Assembly: GCA_013400115.1 (NCBI GenBank)
Contig: VXBP01001156.1
Span: forward strand, 62,001 to 126,000
Length of the DNA stretch: 64,000 nt
From: Rhinopomastus cyanomelas
Lineage: Eukaryota > Chordata > Aves > Bucerotiformes > Rhinopomastidae
Reading direction: 5' to 3'
The notes beneath the pieces are model-generated. The model was not told the DNA's origin. It worked only from the letters and a program-made list of their open reading frames with translations, and did not search any database. This document shows, piece after piece, positions 13,385 to 27,100 of the stretch (positions are counted from its first letter, which is position 1; every line of letters begins with the position of its first letter). The position numbers and the translations under genes are program-made.

Positions 13385-13802
13385 AAAAAGGGTAAGAAGG
13401 AGGACCCAGGTAACTGTGGACCTGTCAACCTCACCTCCATCCCAGGAAAGGTGATGGAACAATTTATCCTAGGTGCTGTCACATCAAGGCACATCAAGGA
13501 CAGGAGGGTCATTAGAGACAGTCAGCATGGCTTCACCAAGGGTAAGTCATGCTTGACCAACCTGATAGCCTTTGATGAGGGCATAACCAGGTGGACAGAT
13601 GATGGCAAAGCAGTGGATGTGGTCTATCTTGACTTGAGTAAGGCATTTGACACAGTCTCCCACAGTGTCCTCGCAGCCAAACTGAGGCAGTGCGGACTGG
13701 ATGATTTGGTACTGAGGTGCATTGTGAACTGGCTGCAGGACAGAAGCCAGAGAGTAAGTGGTCAATGATCCCGTCCAATCCCTAATGTTCTGTGATTCTG
13801 TG
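13385..13802 (+). mobile_element. CR1 with RT core, internally deleted
   Basis: An open frame (13316-13768) includes the CR1 reverse-transcriptase blocks NLTSIPGKVMEQ, DSQHGFTKGKSCLTNLIAF and VYLDLSKAFDTVSH. At about 13765 the coding sequence jumps directly to the CR1 3' terminus ('atcccgtccaatccctaatg', 'ttctgtgattctgtg'), so the second half of RT and most of the 3' UTR are deleted. The RT part has few disruptions. Confidence 0.9.
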
Positions 13803-16147
13803 CTCATGTTAGATGTGGTTCCTATAGTACTCTGAACAGGGAGGATAAGGATATGGGGTTGGGCTATGTGGATCAAATTAATCTAATCTGGCATGTTCTT
13901 ACTTTCTCCGGAAGTTATGTTACAAACATAACAAGGAACAGCCACAGTGCCCTTAACAATATCATTTGTTCATCCTATTCTTGTGATTATAGTCTGATGT
14001 TAACCAGAAGAAACACTATGAGAACAGCTGAGAATAAAGGTCTAATGTTTCTGCTATGTATGATGACTTCTGAACCTACAGGTTAGGTCTTCCACAGCAA
14101 GACAATATTATTATTAGGTTTTTTTTAACAGTTACTGTTAAAACAGGTGAAGCCACAGTGTGACATAACATGACCCAGGACATATACAGGGACAGGTCTC
14201 AGTAGCATTCTGCGAAGATGAGTCTAATGTCTTCAGACTACCAGGGAAGCAATTTTGGCTGCAGTGACTGCCAGATATCCAGTAGCCCATGTGGAGCTGG
14301 ACTCCAAAATCACTGGAGTCTGTGAATTTCAAACTACATCAGTATACACCTTGTATAAAAACAGCCCAGCAGAGATTCTTCTCTGTACATATCTGTTCAG
14401 GTGACTGCTTGCACACTCACAACAAAGCACAGGAAGTGGGTAAACATCACTTCAAGCAAATCAGTTTTCACAGGAAAACATGCAGCAAAGCCATTCTTGA
14501 ATTTGTTACCACCTGTTACTTACCTGGAGGTGCACATTACATTCCAAGCTTCAGGTGACCACCAAAATGCATTATCTAGATGAATTCTCCATCAGCACAG
14601 ATTGTCTCAAGTAGCTGTCACATTGCCTAATAAATTTAGAATACTTGTGATGATGCATCTTTTGTGACTGAGACTATATATAGTTTAGAGTCTCTTTGTT
14701 GTGTATTTTAAGTATAACTTTCTAACACCTTTTATTTGTTTAACAGAACATCAGAACAGACGGATGCCTGTTTTAGCAGAAACAGTAAAGCGATGAGAAA
14801 AGAGATCCAACAGACTTCAGGAATGTTCTGAATCTCCTTATGACTTTTCCTAGCTAAATTTACCCCAGAACTAGTGACTGAAGGTTAAATCTTAACCAGC
14901 TGCAGAGGACTGTTGACTTCAGCTGTGACGTAATGGAAAAAGCTATTGAGATGAGACAGATCTTGTTATATTCACAGCTTTGTGTTATGGATTGAACTAC
15001 CTATATGCACAGACAAACTGAATAGTGGCAAAAGTGGTATCACTCACTAATACTTTGGAAATACAGGATTGCTGAACTCACTTAGAGAGTAAAAAATAGT
15101 CAAAGAAGCACTCCTTTCTTACCCTGCTTATTTATCCTACTACAGGCTTATTCTTGTATATTTGCCCTTTGCCTAAAATACTGTGTTCATTTTGCACATT
15201 CAAGGACTGCCAGATTTGTCACATTATTCTTACTTAGCAGTTCAAATCTATATTCATCCCGTGCCAGTGTTTATGTCACTATTATCATAGCCCAGGTATC
15301 TACTCAGTAGTTGTTCTTTCCAACTTTAGACTGGCCAGTTATTTTCTCGTCATACCCAACCTATCATGTACTAGTGTCTGAGATGTTTTTCTCTAGAAGA
15401 AATTACATTCTTTATCTACAAATCTGTTTAAGCAAATATCAGATTGAGCCAACTACTTATGTCATAGTCCCTGGGCAAGTATCTCCTCACTAGGGTTCCT
15501 GGCTCAATTCTCTTGGGCAATTTTGCAAAAGCAAATCCGAGGTAACTGTACTAGTTACAGTGAGTTTAGCCAGGAATAAGGAAAAATAGAACTTGAGCCA
15601 ATGAAAATATTTGTGTAACTCAGATAAGGACAGCTTGGTTCTTTTTTGGTCTATATTGGCTAATTTCTACTTTTGGAAAGAAAGATGCCAGTTCACGTTG
15701 TAATCTTTAAAGTAAGTCTAATTGGATATATGTTTTTATCTTTTAAAATGGCTGAATGATATGTAAATGTTTCCTTTGTTTTATTTGCTCAGATTGAAGT
15801 GGCTTCATTCAGGAAATGAAAATCTTCATGAATGTAAGAATGTCTTCATAAATTAGAAGAAATCTGCTTCTCCCCAGGAGAACAGCTCACTCTTGGCACA
15901 GGTACATATAAGATTCCTGCCATCCATGACATTCTTGAGCAGTTCCATGTCTCTTTACTGACAAATTTACACCAAATAGGTTGCTATCTATTCTTCCACA
16001 GTAAACATGCCAAAATTACTGTTTGTGAGCACACCAAGTAATTTTGCCCTGTGTGAGACTTCCCATGGAACAGAAGAGCAAATCAGAAAGGTAAAAGTGA
16101 AAAAACCCATATGTTGCAAAAAAGACCATTTTAAAGTAAAAGCAAAA

Positions 16148-16189
16148 TTAAATAAGGAATTGAATATGTTAAATAAGGAATTGAATATG
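16148..16189 (+). repeat. Perfect 21-bp tandem duplication
   Basis: The unit ttaaataaggaattgaatat plus g occurs twice head to tail with no mismatch, indicating a recent duplication or slippage event. Confidence 0.95.
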
Positions 16190-17574
16190 GTCATCACTTC
16201 CCATCAGCAGCAGACATTTAGCCTTCTCCAGGAAAGCAGGTTATTATAATGGTTATTTGGGAAGACAAACACTGTAACTTCAAGTGGCTTCCTCTTCCTT
16301 CCTCCTCCCCAAGCTTTATATGCTGAGCACAACATCATATATCATGGAATATCCCTTTGGTCAGCTGGTGCAAGCTGCTACATCTGTGTCTCCTCCCAGC
16401 AACTTGTGCACCCCCAGCCTACTCACTGTCATGCTGGGGTGAGGAGCTGAAAAGTCTGGGATGCTATGTAAGCATAGCTCAACAATAACCAAAATATCCT
16501 TGTGTTACCAACACTGTTTCCAGCACAAGTCCAGCCAAATTCTGGTTCTCGATGTTTCTCAGAAACTTGTGGAATTTTCTCAAGGAAAGTTATGGAATCC
16601 ATATATGCTGCACATGACCAAATTCTGAACCAGTGTGATTCAGTGTATTTCAGATAATTGCTAAACACATTTTCCTCTGCTGCTTCTTTCCTCTGCCAGA
16701 GTGTGGGGAGCTCAGCATTCTTTGCAACACTAGATACAGTGGCTACTTACTGCACAGGGAACAAAGAGGACTGCCCGTGGACATCCCACTACATAGTTCC
16801 TTGACTGCTGGGTTGATTTGCGTGGCCTGTGATTATGTCATTAATGAGATGGTAAGGTTCTTTTCATTCCTTTTGTGAGCTAGCCAACTCAATTCCCCTT
16901 AATTTGAATAGCCTGTGCACATAAACTAATCAGTGAGCCAAATACCTTTACTTAAGCATACCACAATTAGCAGAGCTTTGCACTTTTTTTTAGTAGGTGG
17001 CACTTTGCTCAGCAATCTTGACAGAGTGACATGAAGTGACAGTCCAGAACTGAGGAACCTGCGCTGTTTCTTCAGTAGTAGTGTTGCCAATTTATATGTC
17101 CTTTAATCTAAAAGCCATTAAAAGTACTTCTCAGGTTGTAGTCTTTAGTATCACTTTATGTGCATCTCTATTAGGAACTGTGACTATGTCTAGACACAGA
17201 ATAGCTGTGCTGCAGCACTTACTCTCTGCTCCTAGTCTAGAGTGATTCTATTTGAAACCGCGTAATCCGGTTTTGTCCTTTTGTTCCCTGAAACATGGGC
17301 TGATATGCATTCAGTTCTTGTCTCAACACGGAGTTAGAACACAGGCTGGGTGCACAAGAGCACTCCCGAATAGAACATTTCAGATGTATGTTTCTGTGCA
17401 GACATCACTATTCACAGTCGTATACACAGAATCTAAGGATGCAAATATAAGACATTCACTAAAGCTATCTTGGTCTCTGTTACTTCATATAAGCTAATTT
17501 TCAGTGTCATGATCTGAGTATTCCAAGAGCTGCTTGAGTGTTTCATATGTACAAAAAAAAGCAGAGGCTATGTC

Positions 17575-17735
17575 ACTGAATCACAGAACATTAGGGATTG
17601 GAAGGGACTTTGAAAGACCATCTAGTCCAAACCTCCCGCCACAGCAGGATCACCTAGATCAAGTCGCAAGGAACACAATCTAGGCGGGTTTTAAACATCT
17701 CCAGAGAAGGAGACTGATGTACGGAAGGACCCAAG
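17575..17735 (-). mobile_element. CR1 3' end
   Basis: On the plus strand the sequence reads 'tcacagaacattagggattg' then 'ggaagggactttgaaagacc', 'acagcaggatcacctagatc' and 'catctccagagaaggagact', the reverse complement of a CR1 3' region. It is truncated at its 5' side. Confidence 0.85.
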
Positions 17736-20477
17736 AACTCTGGTTAGAGTTTTTGAGGAGGTAATTTCTTATCATTAGCGGACACACACGGTTCATACCT
17801 CTCCAAAAATGTGCACACCAAACTGGGCCCAAAACCATGATTATATGTTGTACAATAATACATATTCATTAGATTTCCCAATACACTTAATACATAGTAA
17901 TGATCCACCTGCTTCACATGTAAATTAAGTCTCCTCCCATTGAGGAGACACTTCAGAAAATGCTGTCTTTGGTGGCAGAGCCTTCCTGGTGGTCAGCATT
18001 CCAAAGCACCAGCCTGTTCCTTACCATTAGATCTCTCTGAACTACTCAGATTTGACCAAAGGTGTGTGAGAGGGAGACAAGGAAGTGGCTGAGCTGAGCC
18101 AACACATACAAATTAATATTCAGCTTGACATTTGATAGTTCAAGGTAATAACAATGAGAACACATTTAACAACTTTGTTGTGTAGCCAGAACACTAGCAC
18201 AGGAAATAACATGTTTGCATTAGTTCAGATCCTATACTCATTTACATAAACACAAATCTAACCTATTTCAAGAGCAGGAGTGCAAGTTTAAATTAGCGTC
18301 GTAGAGAAGACAGTGTGACCTGCACACATCCTCAAATAAGTCATATTTAATCTAAATTTGTAGAGATACAAGAGGTATTCCTTTACTACATATTAATATT
18401 ACAAGTAATGATGAACTTACTAGCTTGTATTGGTAAAGTTTTCTTACTAATGTATCTTAGTGAATTGTGAGAGCCTGCAGCTAGTGGGGAAAGTTTGACC
18501 AACAATATGTAATTGCATAGTATCAAAGAATTCAGGGAGCTGGCAGCACAAACTATCATATCTTTGTTCCCTTTCCTTAAAATGTCATTTTCACAATGTG
18601 ATTTTTCTGCTTGACTTTTACTTAATTGTGATTCAGACAAATGTTTTAATTTTAGAATGAGTACCAGAACAATCAGTGCCTTGGGTTTAGAATGCAGAAA
18701 TATTTGCAACAGGACAAGGCTTTCTGTGCTAACCTGCATGGCAGCTGTATTTATAGGGGTATATGTTTTCCCTGTGTTTGCATGTTTCCTTGTGGAGATA
18801 CACACTCAGCCTTGCTACTGGTTGGACCTTGGGAAATGGAGGTGCAGAAGCCTCACCTCTAGTGGGCTGATGCAGCCCCTAACATACTCATCCAAAGAAA
18901 CTGTATTTATTGCAACTGAAGTATGGAACAGTCACCTTGTATTTCCATATGCAAGTACAAGCACTCTAACTCCAGGATGGATGTGTCCACACTCCTTATT
19001 TTTAAAGCTTTCCATTTCTTATATACCCACTGTATGTCTGTCTTGCAAAATGCACAGAATTTTGATTGTGCTACTTCCAGGTTCTGTTGTAGTTTTAACT
19101 AGTAAGAGTAGTGTAACTGGATGCTGGGTTGGGTGATTGTGCAATGGCTGTAGTCCAAGCAAGAACAGCCAGTGGAAGGTGAGCAGGCTCACCAGAGATA
19201 CCAGGTCTTACTTCAGGATAATCAACTGAATAAGACAGCAAGATGAAATGCAAACTAACCAGTTCTTGTTGGATGAAAGAACTTCATAGATAAAAACTAA
19301 GATTCTTCTTTTCCAGGCTTTGCATTGAATCTCTTCTACCTTGTGTGTGGATAGATAAGGAAAGCTTATTTGCTTTTTTAAATGTAGATATACTCAGTGA
19401 TAAGGTTTCATATCTGCTGGCAAAAAAAAAGCAGAATTGCTGTGCTCCCCAGCTCGTGAGTGGCTGATGCAAATAACTTAGAACTCTATATAGGAACACC
19501 CCAGGACAACACTTGATTTCTTCTGACGAGAACTAACTTTAGCTCAAAGGTGTGATGACCTCTCTTCTGGGCCAGACAACACAGAAGATTCACAGACAGC
19601 AAGTGGTTTGTTAGGATGAGAAAAGAAATAAGGCTGGAGGTGACCTTAATTACAAAATTGTTGTGCAGGTGACCCCACCTTCCCCTCCTCAAGACCAGTG
19701 ACTTGCTCAGTTTATACACCTGAGAACTGGTCATTTCAAGAGTTTTAGTTAAAGGAACATTGTACTTTACACCTGGTGGGAATGTGGCAGCCATGTAAGG
19801 TCTAGAGTGATGCTTATGGCCTCTGGGCTGGTTTAATTGTTTGGCTTTTTGGGGTGCAAAGAATGAAATTCCAGTTGCACCTCCTGTCATGTATCAGCAT
19901 GAAGAGAGTCGTGTCAGTTGTTCTATTCAGTCTGGTGGACATCCGGTGTTGCTGCGTGAGTGTGACCACATGTGTTATTTAGATAGTATTTAAATGAACT
20001 GTACTAACATACTGGTTTTCTTTACTTTGTCTGCTAACAGACTGCTCTACAGCCTGAGAATGTTACTAGTGAGATAACTTTTAGTTTAATGGTACTGGAG
20101 AAGGCCTGCACTTCTGGAACTAAAGAGCTTTGTTCTGCGTCAGATGTAAGTAGCTTGTACTGACAATTTTGGATAGACAACAGAGTTGAAGTCTGTATAA
20201 GGTGGTATTATCAGCATCTGAGGAAAGATGAAATTGCACTTGTAATAGCAAATCTAGGACCTAATAACACAGCAGGATGGTACTGACAAAGATGTGAGAT
20301 TAATATTTTAAAATCTCATGAGCTTTTATACTTCCCCACATAAGAAAAAGAGTAAACATAGAGAAGCTCTGATAGTGAAAACCAGATCTGTTTGGAGGAA
20401 TACACAAATTAAAGAACAGTCAAAGTGCCTTTTGGTACAGAGCACTCTTCTCATCGCTATTTTTACAGCTCCTAACA

Positions 20478-22460
20478 TAATCATAGAATCATAGGGTTGA
20501 AAGAGACACCCACAGGCCATCTAGTCCAACCCCCCTAAAACAGGTAGGAACATCACTCACCAGACCACATTGCCCAAAGCCTCATCTAAGTCTGACCTTG
20601 AATGTCTCCAGGGATGGGGCCTCCACCCCCTCTCCAGGCAACTTGTTCCAGGGATCTACTACTTTCAGATTCAAGAACATTTTCCTGATGTCTCACCTAA
20701 ATCTACCCTATTCCAGCTTAAAACCACGACTCCTTGTCCTGCCATTCACAGAATCGCTAGGGTTGGAAAAGACCCCATGCCCTTGTGACCTTCTTATAGG
20801 TCCCTTTCTGGTATTGGAAGTTTGCTATAAGGTCCCCCTGGAGTCTTCTCTTTAGGCTCAACAACTCCAACTCTCTCAGCCTGTCCTTGTAAGAAAGGTG
20901 CTCCAGCCCTCTACAATTTTTGTGGCCTCCTCTGGACACACTGTAACAGGTCCTTGTCCTCCTTCTGTTGGGGACTCCAGAGCTGGATGCAGTACTCCAG
21001 GTGAAGTCTCCCCAGGGCAGAGTAGACAGGCAGAATCTCTCAATTTGCTGGCCATGTTTCTTTTGACACAGCCCAGGATGCAGTTGGCCTTTTGGAGAAG
21101 GTGCACTTGCACATTGGTGGCTTATGTCCAGCTTTTTATCCACTAGTACCCCCAGGTCTGTTTCCAGAGGAGTGCTCTCCAGTAGGTCTTCCCCTCATCT
21201 TTACTGATGCTGCTGGTTGCCCCAGCCCAGGTACGAAACCCTGCACTTGGCACTGTTGAACCTCATCAAGTTAGCCTGGGCCTGTTTCTCCAGTTTGTCT
21301 AGGTCCCTGTGGATGACACCTTGTCCCTCTGACATATCAATGGCACCACTCAGCTTGGTATCATCAGCAAACTTGCTGAGGGTGCACTCAATGGCACTGT
21401 CAATATTGTTAATGAAGATGGTAAACAAAACTGGTCCCAGTATGGACCCTTGAGGGACATCAACTTGTCACTGTTTTCCAACTGGACACTGAACCATTGA
21501 CCACTAATCTCTGGATGTGACCATGCAATCGATTCCTTATCCACAAGCAGTCTACCCATCAAATCCATGTCTTTCCAACTTAGAGGGAACAATGTTGTGG
21601 GGCATCGTGTGAAAGGCCATGCAGAGGTCCAGATAGATGACATCCATAGCTCTTCCCTTGTCCAGTGATGCAGCCACTCCGTTGTACATAGGCACGAGGT
21701 CGGTCAGGCAGGACTTGCCCTTAGTAAAGCCATGATGGCTGTCTTGAATGACCTCCATTGTCCATGTGACTTAGCATTTCTTCCAGGAGGATCTGTTCCA
21801 TGATCTTCCCAGGCACAGAGGTGAGGCTGACAGGTCAGTAGTTCCCAGGGTCCTCCTTTCTACGCTTTTCTAAAAGTGGATTTCTAAAAGTAATGTTTCC
21901 CTTCTTCCAGTCACTAGGGACTTAACCTGACTGCTATGACTTTTCAAATATCATGGAGAGTGGCTTGGTAACTATATCAGCTAATTTTCTCAGGGCTCTG
22001 GGATGCATCTCATCAGGTCCCATGGACTTGTTCAGGTTCCTCAGATGCCCACAAACCTTGTCTTCACTTATGTTGGGAGGGACTTTGTTTCCCTGACCTC
22101 TGTCTTATGGGCTACTGACTTGAGAGCTGTGAGGAAAGAGGTTGCCAGTGAAGACTGAGGCAAACAATTTGTTGAGGGTCTCAGCTTTCTCATCTGTTGT
22201 TACTAGCTCACCATTACCACTCCTCGGGGGGGGGGGGTTATACTTTCTTTGGTTCACACACCTGTAGAACTTTTTCTTGTTTGTGTCTGCATCTCTTGTT
22301 AAGTCCAGCTTTAAGATGTGCCTTGGCCTGCCTGACCTCATCTCTGCACACCCAGGCAAAGTCACTATACCCTTCCCAGGACACCTGTCCGTGCCTCCAC
22401 TGCATGTACAGGTCCATCTTGCCTTTCAGTTTCACCAGCAAGTCTCTACTTAGTCATGCT
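20478..22460 (-). mobile_element. Long CR1 copy, inverted, dead
   Basis: This is about 2 kb of CR1 on the minus strand. From its 3' end it holds the 3' terminus ('cacccacaggccatctagtc'), the RT C-terminal part, FADDTKLSGAIDMSEG (21201-21428), HHGFTKGKSCLTDLVPM and DVIYLDLCMAFHTMPHN (21552-21758), and an upstream linker with FYRCVNQRKYN and DEKAETLNKLFASVF (22105-22365). Frames are interrupted repeatedly. A G11 run sits at about 22226. A second CR1-like 3' motif ('agaatcgctagggttggaaa') at 20750-20777 lies inside it, possibly a nested scrap. It is the most complete CR1 in the window. Confidence 0.92.
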
Positions 22461-23139
22461 GGTGTCTTACCTTCTTTTTCAATTTCTTACACCCAAGGAT
22501 TGATAACAGAAATTCTGGGCATATATTTAACACAGTAATAATTAATGCTTCTCATCCCTCTGATACACACATCAAGCACATGGCATGGAACAGCTTGTCA
22601 AATCTGAAACTGGGATATCTAACTCATTTAACAGTGACAATAGGACCTGGGATAGATTTTTTGCCAGTTACTCTGTTTAATGACATGAGCTTTGTCTAAA
22701 GCTGTTTTCTGAGTGTGAGTTTTCTAAGCTATATCAAGACATCAGCCCTTCTAAAAGACAGTCCACACCTCTTAAGCAGGAAATTTTGCAGCTGTTGCCA
22801 AATATTCTTAGGAACAGGAAAGCATGCAATATGTTGACCGGTGGTATTTTCCAGTTTGTTTCAAAGAATCCTGAAGATTAGAAGTGAAATCTTAAAATAT
22901 TGAAGTCGCTAGCAAAATTGCCGTTGATTTTGATGGGGCCCTGTTTTGACCCCAGCTGCCACTGAGGCTGCATTGAGATGCCGATGCCCCGGAGTAGTTC
23001 TTGGCGCTGTTTGCTGCTTTCACACATCTTATCAATGTGTCATTGAGTATTTAATGACTGCCTCAGCCAAGACAAAAACAAATTACGTCATTCTGGGGAG
23101 CAGCTTGGGAAATGGACTGCGTGAGCGGTTGCGAGTCCA
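22461..23139. other. Short intergenic stretch before the BZW1 CpG island
   Basis: No gene or recognisable repeat is seen. The sequence shifts from AT-rich to GC-rich over the last 200 bases, leading into the BZW1 promoter. Confidence 0.5.
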
Positions 23140-24124
23140 GTAGGACCTTTCCGCAGGGTGAGCGGGTGCTGCTGCCTGCTGCCCTTTCCCTGCAGCAACC
23201 CCGCTGTTGCGGTGAGGCAGCCGCGGTCCCCGAGGGGGCGCCTGCGGCCACGTAGCGGGGAACAACGGTGGGTAGAGAGGACGCGCCCACTGCCGGAAGC
23301 AGGAGGGTGACGGTCGAGCACCAGCATTCGCGGTTAGGGGTCAGCACCCGGCAGGGCCGTACCCCGGGCAAGGACCGTGCGGTGCCGCTGGCGCTGCAAC
23401 TTTACTTCGCTGGCAGCAGGCAGTGCCGGGACTGCCCTCTGGCGGAGGACGGCGGTGCGGCCGGGGCGGGGCGCGGCGCTCCCCCGTCTTCTCGCGTTGT
23501 TTCGCTCGCAGAGCTCTGTCTGCCTCTTGTTGCCGCTGGTCGCAGTTGTCTCCGCTCCGGGCTGGTTGGGCGTTTTCTCTCTGCCTTAAAGTCGGTAAGG
23601 AGTCGGGCCAGGCCCGGCCCGGCCTAGGCTGCCGCCTTGCGCTGTTAGGGGGAGGGGGCGGCGCTGTGCGGTAGTGGGTGACCGGCTGCCGCCAGGCCTC
23701 GCCGTGACGACCGCGCCGCATTCGGGCGGAGGTGGCGGGAGGGGGTGCCTCGTTCTTAATCTACCCTATCGCCGGCAGCGGAGCGCGGCAGTTTCTGCGC
23801 CTTGCGATGGGGTTGTGGAGCGCCGGGGCCGTTCTCGCAACCGCCCTGTGGAGGAGGCCTGGAGTGTGGTGGTTAACCGGGGCGGAGGCCAGCGTCTCGC
23901 CGCCAGCGGCCCTGTGCCGCGAGGAAAATGGAGGCCACGGAAGGGAAGGGGAAAGGAAGGAGGAGCGGCGCCGCAGCGCGGGGCGGGCTGGGAGCAGGAG
24001 GCAGGGCTGGGGCCTGCGGGGCGCGCAGGAGGCCGCCGAGCCCCCAGGGGCGGGCGCGATCCGCGCTAAGTACCAGGTGTGCCCCACGCTAAGTACCGTG
24101 TGTTGTGTGCCTCTTCCTTCCCAG
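23140..24124 (+). promoter_or_regulatory. BZW1: BZW1 CpG-island promoter and 5' UTR exon
   Basis: About 1 kb of very GC- and CpG-rich DNA abruptly replaces AT-rich sequence. A strong donor (AGTCG|GTAAGG, exon end 23594) marks the probable end of a noncoding first exon, to be joined to the exon beginning at 24125. Long ORFs on both strands here (23268-23627, 23341-23721, 23674-24142 and others) are artefacts of stop-poor GC-rich sequence. The transcription start is not resolved; a point near 23450-23550 is inferred. Confidence 0.75.
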
Positions 24125-24134
24125 GGTGTCTTTT

Positions 24135-27100
24135 ATGAGTAATCAAAAGCCGCAGAAGCCGACGCTATCAGGGCAGCGTTTTAAAACCAGAAAAAGAGGT
24201 AAGCAGTGGGCATCAGCCAGCTCTGGCTGTGGGTGAGCGAACAAGTCTGTTTCTGTCCATAAACAAATGCCTTCATATTCTTCCCATGAATCTTTTAATT
24301 GAGGCGAGGCTAAGTACGAAGTCTTGATGCTAACTCAGAGTACCGCAATGTCCTCTGCACTAATAAAAATATTTGTCAGTAAAAGTCATTGCTGAACACA
24401 CTGTGATAACGTTGGCTTAAGAGACGGTCATTCTAGATCTGTGCAGTCTTTAGCCTGAAGGCAGAAGTGTCTGGTACCCCTGAGTTACAGGAGGGCTCCA
24501 CCACATGCTCCTTGCACCGCATTATGTTTGTCCAGGGTGCGTCTAATCTAGTAAGAATTTAAGTGTTAGCCCCGGATAGAAGTTACATTTTTCCCTTAAT
24601 GCTCTAATACTTGATATAATTTTACAAGAATAAGCAGAACCTGAAAACCAAAACCCCAGAATACCACAGACCCACCCACATTCCCTGCCTAAACAAAAGA
24701 TCTCAAGGTGTGGCATCCACAAGTTCCTGTGTGTGCACAGTTATTTCTATAAGAACAGTTACTGACTGTTGAGTTGAGATAAGTGAGTTAGTGTTTTGGT
24801 GGTGTTTTATTAAACCTAAAGAGGAAGTGGGGACAGCTTTTAGAGTTTCTAATACTAGCAGTGTTCCTGGCTGGCATTAGTGTTCTGTGTGTACTGAACA
24901 AGTAATTAAGTTGTACAGAAGTACAGGCTGACATACAGAACCTGTTTCATTTTTAAAGTAAAAGCATCTTGAAACTGTTGAGAGAATTAGATTTAGTTCA
25001 TCCAGCAGATGTCTTAGTCTCTGTATTTAGCATTTAATCATAATTTACCTTCCAGGTGAATCTAAAGTAGCAGTGAGCTTCACGGATCTGTCCTAGGAAA
25101 AAGACTGAAACAGTATTTCTAGATTTCCATCCAGCTGTTAGCAGCATGTCAATACTTGCACTGAATGTAAGGACACCGGCAAGCTCCTTTCAGAAGGGGT
25201 GCCAACATACTAACAAAACTGCCTGAGGTGTGTTAGACAGCACTCAAAATAAGATTTGCAGCTGACTTCTGATTTTTTTGGTAAGCTTTTGTGATTTGCA
25301 TAATCTAAGAACAAATAGTGATGAGCAAAGTTAAAGATTTCTTTAGTTACTTGAGTGGATTTGTTGCCTATTAACTGTGCCCTAGCTGTCGTGAAGACAA
25401 GGCTACAATCAGCTGATTTATCTCAAATGAGAAGAGGTCTGTGTTGTTCTTCAGCAGCAGCAAAGAATGCTACATACATCTGCAGTCCATCATTTCATGT
25501 TTATTTCTGCATTTCTCCCAGACTGTTGAGAAAAAGCAGTTGCTTCAGACTCATTTAACAGAATGTGGAGGGACATGGTCTTCAGAGTCAAAAATCAAGT
25601 ACTATTAGTTGATACTAATGTGATGTTAGGAAGCTTTTTAGTCTTGGAATGTTCCATCCACAAGTGTTAGAGGCCAAAAGGGCTGAAATGGAGCGTTAGT
25701 AATGGAGTCAAATACACAGAATTGTAAGGGTACATAAGAAATACTGTCTTCCTGCAACTAGCTAAGCTTCTGGTTTTGGAGGGAAAGTTACCTGATCTGT
25801 GAACAGAGTAGAAGAGTCAAACTGAGAAGTCACAGCCACCTAAGGGTCATCACAAACAACTGTTCTAACTGAGAATACAGTAAGAATTCAGTTAGCAGTA
25901 GCTCAGGAATGTTTTAGCTGTTGATAGCCTTTCCTCCAGCCTTGCCTGACTAGAGGAGTGAGATGAGGGAAATTTTCTGCTGCTATGTTAACCATTGAAA
26001 TTCATTTTAGGCTACACTGTTAAAGTCACTATTTGTTCTACCTAATACCAGTGGTCAAGTTTGTCAGTGCAAGCGTGGCTTGGTTTTGTATTTTAGTAAG
26101 ATGGAAATAGCAGACTTGAAAAACCAAACATTTGTGTGTGGTAACTTCATTTCAACACTGTGTCTTTACAGATGAAAAAGAGAGGTTTGACCCTACTCAG
26201 TTCCAGGACTGTATTATTCAAGGTTTAACTGAAACTGGCACTGACTTGGAGGCAGTAGCAAAGTTTCTTGATGCTTCTGGCGCAAAACTTGACTATCGCC
26301 GCTATGCAGAAACGCTTTTTGACATCTTGGTGGCTGGTGGAATGCTGGGTAAGTCCCTTTGCTGGGGCTGTTGATCTGCTTTTATTCAGTTGACTCTGTG
26401 GAAGCTCACAGTTTTCTTTCAGTTTAAAACCTCTACTCAAGAGCCTGTTGAGTGCGTAGAACAGTTTCAGTGGTAAACTGACCCAACTTAATGACTGACT
26501 GAGCAGTAAGATTACTGTGGAAACAGTGCATAACCTGATGTGAATGGATTTATAAACTTCGCTTGCAAGAGTGAATATATACTGTATGTATGAACATGTA
26601 CTGTTACCTGTTTCTCCTGGGTACATGTGAAGCAGGATGCCATCACCTCACCTGTAGGCATAGTTAGCTCAGAAGCAGAGTAAACAGATAAGGATTGTGT
26701 TGAAGGAGGGTGCAGCACACCATCATAATGTCCTACCACAGTTTTGCTCTAATCAGTTTGCATTATTCAACGTGTAGATTATACAAGCATGACTTGAAGG
26801 AAAATGTTGGATTTTTATTTCTTAGTAGAAATTGATCTTGACTCTCTCGCCAAGTTCACTTCTGCTGATGTGAGGTGGGTGAATGCTTGTGTTTGGTGTG
26901 TGAAACATGATGCTCAGCAGTCAGGTGTAGATGAAGTTCAGTGGGGTTGGAAAATAGTGAAAAGAAGTGAGCTGCTTGAAACCTTACATTTCCTGCTTGA
27001 CTAAATGCTGTTTAGTGAGCAGGGGATTCATGTGGCTTCACGGACCTGTGTAAAATACAGGCTGGGAAAAGGAGCCTGTGTGTCTCCTGCCTAGACTTAG

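Larger units (their letters stand above)
13803..20477. other. Intergenic, mostly unique AT-rich DNA
   Basis: No gene was recognised. Contents: a perfect 21-bp tandem duplication at 16148-16189, a CR1 3' end at 17575-17735 (-), and ORFs of 60-159 codons (for example 18657-19136) without recognisable domains or exon-like borders. No aldehyde oxidase exon could be found. Confidence 0.55.

Noticed and set aside
18657..19136. 159-codon plus-strand ORF
   Set aside because: No domain, no splice borders or coding-like composition; overlaps a similar-length antisense ORF, so likely chance.
23268..24142. Several overlapping ORFs of 70-136 codons on both strands
   Set aside because: They lie in the BZW1 CpG island, overlap each other on both strands and have no recognisable domains; GC-rich DNA lacks stops by composition.
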